Part shown: one piece after another, positions 60,066-64,000 of the stretch
Layout: the number at the start of each line of letters is the position of its first letter
How positions within the stretch are numbered: the first letter of the stretch is position 1
Source of the DNA: Pomacea canaliculata
Taxonomy: Eukaryota; Mollusca; Gastropoda; Architaenioglossa; Ampullariidae
Assembly (NCBI RefSeq): GCF_003073045.1
Contig: NC_037602.1
Location: 6,055,464-6,119,463 of the forward strand
DNA length: 64,000 bases
Direction: 5' to 3'
Made by a program: the position numbers and the translations under genes
The notes under the pieces: model-generated
Told to the model about the DNA's origin: nothing
Database searches by the model: none
The model's input: the letters and a program-made list of their open reading frames with translations, nothing else

Positions 60066-61298
60066 TTAGTGACTGTGGTCTTTGGTGAAGAGGCGCACCA
60101 TGCACACACAGGCAAACCCGACGACGGTGACTAATACTTTCAGAAGCCTGAACCTGCCCTCGTATCGGTCCTTCATGCTTTCCACAAAGGTAGCGTACAT
60201 GAAGGTCCCCGCCGCGATGCTTTGCAGGATACCGGAAGCCAGATTCTGAGCATCTTCATCGATGTTGCTCTCGGTCAATGCCGTCCCGATGGCGAGACCC
60301 AGCGGCGAGACGAGCGAAAAGAGGAAGAGGTACAGAAAGGTCGAGCGGGGATGCTGGCCGTGAGAATCTACGAGGCTAAGCGAGATGCTGATGGCCTCCA
60401 GAGCTTTGTGGAGGGTGATGGCTGCCAGCAAGGTCCAGACCTCGGCCTCCGTGTCTTGGACGCCCACGACCAGACCGTCAAAAACCGTGTGAAAGGAAAG
60501 AGCTAGGATCAGCACCACTGATCTCAAAACGGATTCCTTCATCTTGGCTGATGTCTCATTCTTGCTCACGATATCCAAATTATAGTCGATGATCTCTGCT
60601 TGCTTGGCCGTGCTGCTGCTGGTCTTGTTTGATGTAGTGCTGCCAGTGCGTTTGTCTTCTGGCAGGAAAGCTGTCCCATCTTTGTCAACAAACAGCAAAG
60701 GATTTTTTTCGTCAATGCTGACAGGAATCACGCCATTTTCGGAAACAAGCATGGTGTGTTCTTTTCCATGATCAAGACTGCCGTCCACCAAATCGTCCAC
60801 ACTGCCATACTTATGGTATGTAGTGGCCATGGGGGAAGTCTTCTCACTTCGGTCAGAGCTTGGATCTGACTTCGTGAGTACACCGTTATGGAACTCGGTG
60901 GACTTCTTCTGATGATGATGCTGAGGTTGATGATGGTGGTGGTGGTGGCCTGCAAAAGCGATGGTTGAACCTTTCTGGCTGCGTTCGGAGTACAATATGA
61001 AGGCCTGCTCCAAGAAGAGAGTGAGAAGGACACCCAAGGCGATAATAATCATTGCCACTGGAAGGTCTGAATCCACAGCATGCGATATGGAGTGTTCGGC
61101 CTCAGGTACTAGGTACAGCAGGCAGGTGGCGATGAAGACACCGCAGGCGAAAGCTTGCATGATGTCCTGAAGCACTTCCGTTACGACGCTGGCTCGCGCT
61201 GCTGCTCTCCGGAACAGCATGTAGGGCAGCACCCCGCTCAACAGAGTCGCCAGGAAGATGATGACCCCGGCCACAATCTTGCTCTCAACAACCTCCAT
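60066..61298 (-). CDS. ZIP-family zinc transporter (ZIP1/2/3-like)
   Basis: A single open frame of 410 residues begins MEVVESKIVAG with a strong Kozak context (GCGGCCATGG) at 61298. Eight hydrophobic helices are visible. The large loop after helix 3 has a histidine-rich stretch (GHHHHHHQPQHHHQKK) typical of ZIP proteins and likely to bind zinc. Helix 4 has LSFHTVFDGLVVG and helix 5 has LHKALEAISISLSLV, the positions that form the metal path in subfamily II. The last helix ends in RLFTKDHSH. It should move zinc into the cytosol at the plasma membrane or from vesicles. The coding region has no intron, while a good acceptor (TTTGTCCAG at 61394) places its exon start at 61393. Confidence 0.92.
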   Translation of the reverse strand: MEVVESKIVAGVIIFLATLLSGVLPYMLFRRAAARASVVTEVLQDIMQAFACGVFIATCLLYLVPEAEHSISHAVDSDLPVAMIIIALGVLLTLFLEQAFILYSERSQKGSTIAFAGHHHHHHQPQHHHQKKSTEFHNGVLTKSDPSSDRSEKTSPMATTYHKYGSVDDLVDGSLDHGKEHTMLVSENGVIPVSIDEKNPLLFVDKDGTAFLPEDKRTGSTTSNKTSSSTAKQAEIIDYNLDIVSKNETSAKMKESVLRSVVLILALSFHTVFDGLVVGVQDTEAEVWTLLAAITLHKALEAISISLSLVDSHGQHPRSTFLYLFLFSLVSPLGLAIGTALTESNIDEDAQNLASGILQSIAAGTFMYATFVESMKDRYEGRFRLLKVLVTVVGFACVCMVRLFTKDHSH

Positions 61299-61495
61299 GG
61301 CCGCTCTTTGGGTCTGCTGCTACAAGATGCACTGACTGCTCTCTCACTGCGATGATGTCTATGAAAGGTGTACCGAACCTCTCGTCTCGATCTCTGGACA
61401 AAGTTTGAGAGATATGAGTTAGTCTTTAAGGTGACACTTCTTTCAATCCCAGGTAACTACTTTGCTTCTCCATCTGAAAGTACTAAGAAATGTGA

Positions 61496-61535
61496 GTGAT
61501 GATGATGATGATGATGGATGATGGATGATGGATGA

Positions 61536-61568
<33 letters not shown>

Positions 61569-61569
61569 C
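61496..61569. repeat. (GAT)n / (GGAT)n microsatellite
   Basis: GATGAT runs flank four GATGGAT units, within the presumed 5' UTR intron of the zinc transporter. Confidence 0.95.
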
Positions 61570-61862
61570 CGCTGCGTCTGTTTAGTTCCCCCTCCCTTAC
61601 AGCGACCAGTAACAGCGGTCCAGCATCACCATTAGTTATCCAGTCAAGGGGTGAATAAATAAATAAAACGGTTCCCCTCCTACCGGTGGGTCCACTAAGG
61701 TAAGAACGCTGCACAAAAGGTGTTAAACTAGATTCTGGAACATGTCCATAAACATTCCTGTAAAATTAATATGATAGTTTTGACACACCACACCAGAATT
61801 TTACACCTGGGAATGAACACCGCAAGTACAGACTACAGAAAATGAATTGTGTTCAGACTTAC

Positions 61863-61920
61863 CTGTGGCGGCCAGCGAAATGAACAGTATGCAGCGACAC
61901 TCACCACTCAGGGTACGTGC
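61863..61920 (-). other. candidate non-coding first exon of the zinc transporter
   Basis: On the minus strand CGCCACAG is followed by a consensus donor GTAAGT at 61862, pairing with the acceptor at 61394. The 5' limit is not visible; a start near 61920 is a guess. The implied intron is about 470 bases and contains the GAT repeat. Confidence 0.45.
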
Positions 61921-64000
61921 CTGTCAGGGAAGTCAGAATATCGTAATAGGTTATCGATTATGGAGCTATCGAATGAAATGAGATAAAGACAATGAGCCTG
62001 CTAGAAAGGTCACCAGATATACAGCACACATCATTATTACAGGGAAAAGGGGTGTGGACGAATTTATTAATTTATTTTTTATATTCATCAATTATACTTA
62101 TTCTGATATGAACTTTCATTCGTTCGGTAGCATCATCATGTCTCAATATAAAACTGTAATACAAAGAAATGATGAAAACCTCGTTATCATATTCTTCACC
62201 CCTCCCCCTTTCTACTCTCTCAGTTCTCACCCCTGGACACTTATGATGTAAAGAAACTAAATCTCATAGGGAATAAAACCTTGTGATTTCTTGAATGAGC
62301 AACATTAGGAAACAAAGAAAAAGTTATAAATAAAGAAAGACAATGAATGGTATAGGCTTCATACTTACTTAACTACACCTGCCACCAAGATCATCTACTT
62401 CCGCCAAAATAAAATCCTTTCTCCCTTTTCCACAATATCGTCAATAAATTTTCACCACCAACTAATCGCATGACTGCTGCAGGGAATGCTTTAGGCAGAC
62501 AAAGTTACAAATGCCATCTTATCATTGTAATTTATAGAGTTGTGTAGTTGTTGTCGATGTGGTGCACTGTTAGCTAATATGTTACGAATTGAAAACACTT
62601 CAGAGGATATCTTTCTTTTTTGTCGTACACTTGACTTCAGTGGTCTAGTAGGGGCACGAGAGAATGTTTTGATACTTTATCAGCAGCATGAGGTACTCAC
62701 CTGACTAAACAACCTTGACGATATTTACCGGGACATAGATAAGCACTAAGTGAACTACCTGGATCATTTTTGTTTACTCTTGCCAAGAGGGACATAATGG
62801 GAAAAGACAGATGGGGATAAATAACTAGAAAAAAGACACACTACAACTAATCTCAAACAAACAAGATCATTAGAAGGGGGAAAATGGGTGAATAATCTTG
62901 TAGAATGAATGGTATTTCTCTGTATTATTTTTGGTTAGACATCCCGTCGTGCAGTGCGCTGTATTGGTGTGAGATATCCACTTCATTTTATTGCATCGCT
63001 TCTGTACGGAAAACGTGCGACCTTATTTAGGAGAGTGCCCTTTGACCAGGCCATTATCCAGATAGATATACATGTCAAGCAGCTGATGTAAAGCTACCCG
63101 TAAAAAATTATCTTATTTCTCGTGATCCTGCATGTTCTGTCCATGGGAATCAGCGGCTTCACCGGATGTTTTTCGATGATAATACCATACAGGATTAAAA
63201 AATAATAAGAGCACTGACCAAATATTCTTAAAAGACAACAAAGATCCTCAAAATACTCTACATCGCTGAGATTTTGTTTTGTTATACATGCCTATTTTTT
63301 CCTTTCTCTAACAGTAATCTGCTGATACAACTAAATGATTTTTACTTGTCGAGGAAGGTAAGAAAGAAAACAAGCACGTGAGCAACAAAGGAAAGAAGGA
63401 AGGATAAAGAAAGAAAAATAAGGAAAAAAAAGGAAAACTAAAATCAAACTGAAAAAGAATGTTGCAAGAATGTAGACAAGAAAACAACTAAAGGAGGCAA
63501 GAGGTCTATCGCTGTTAACTACAACACTTTCTGTATTTTCCAATATGTTGTCATCACAAACATCAACAGACAACAGCCTCTATCGACCACATCGACAGAC
63601 AAAGGCCAAACCAAACCAAGCACAAAAGATGGCTTAAAATAAAAAAGCAGCAAGAAGTTAATCTTTTCGTAAACACAGTTCACGAGTGCAGCCTCTCGTA
63701 AGGAAGATAACTCTCACAAGTGACGTTGGGAAGTCGAGAAGGGTTGCGTCCCTTAGATAACTTTTCCCTGGTTCAGCAACAATTTGCGCTGTTATCATCT
63801 ACAAATAAAAATAAATAATGAAGGTAATAAATTAAATGTGTTGCTTTGATTTATTCAAAAGGAAGAGAAAACACTTTACAGTTCACGCAAACAAATTAAA
63901 TAGTTTATCAGCTTGACACAATGGAGGATAACTTCCAGCGTTGTTCGTCACGTTCCCCTGATTCTTAATGCCCAAGCCCGAGGGTTATCAATACACCAAT
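61921..64000. other. stretch to the right edge without a recognised gene
   Basis: AT-rich; the ORFs at 62054-62251 and 63331-63573 are hydrophobic or low-complexity without a family. It probably holds the promoter of the zinc transporter and intergenic DNA. Confidence 0.45.

Noticed and set aside
60222-61355. Plus-strand ORFs across the zinc transporter
   Set aside because: Antisense shadows of a clear 410-codon transporter frame.
1-64000. tRNA or rRNA genes
   Set aside because: No stretch with convincing cloverleaf or rRNA motifs was seen by eye; only SINE-like B-box sequences appeared.

Overview
This is a eukaryotic, intron-rich, AT-rich genomic window. Gene content (a tandem array of Methuselah-like family B GPCRs, a stand-alone peptide-amidating lyase, a ZIP1-3-type zinc transporter) and the repeat load (PIF/Harbinger, LINE, solo LTRs, tRNA-SINE-like sequence, many microsatellites) suggest an invertebrate, most likely a lophotrochozoan and perhaps a gastropod mollusc. 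That placement is inference; no rRNA or mitochondrial marker is present. Splice junctions below were placed by hand from GT/AG sites, reading-frame phase and comparison between paralogous copies.

Layout. 1-525 (+) is the end of a seven-helix receptor-like ORF cut by the window edge. 4978-7771 (+) is the 3' half of a gene encoding a long hydrophilic tail of unknown function. 10196-11124 and 12022-12568 are two related solo LTRs, each with a perfect 5-bp target duplication. From 13238 to about 44510 lies a minus-strand GPCR cluster: gene 1 (13238-15905, shortened but open), gene 2 (29901-34734, intact, 833 codons), gene 3 (37597-42733, same exon plan but broken by several indels), two gutted copies (36215-36450 and 44240-44510) and an orphan signal-peptide exon (16767-16840). 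All three main copies share a conserved upstream block about 0.37-0.55 kb before the start codon.

Between genes 1 and 2 sits an 11.4-kb PIF/Harbinger DNA transposon (16961-28391) with long imperfect terminal inverted repeats. It carries a SANT/Myb-like protein on the plus strand, a convergent DDE transposase on the minus strand, and a plus-strand set of small symmetric exons that look internally duplicated. The transposase is interrupted by a 3.2-kb decayed LINE (23322-26550) flanked by a 13-bp target duplication; the frame matches exactly across the insertion once the LINE and one duplication copy are ignored.

The right part holds a ten-exon peptidyl-alpha-hydroxyglycine alpha-amidating lyase gene (45741-52616, +) with its catalytic histidines but at least two frame breaks, an unrecognised minus-strand gene or gene pair (53893-58643) with similar breaks, and an intact single-coding-exon zinc transporter (60066-61298, -) with an upstream non-coding exon. 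Several of the isolated one-base breaks lie in or beside homopolymers, so assembly error is a live alternative to gene decay there; it is less likely for GPCR gene 3, which has at least five.
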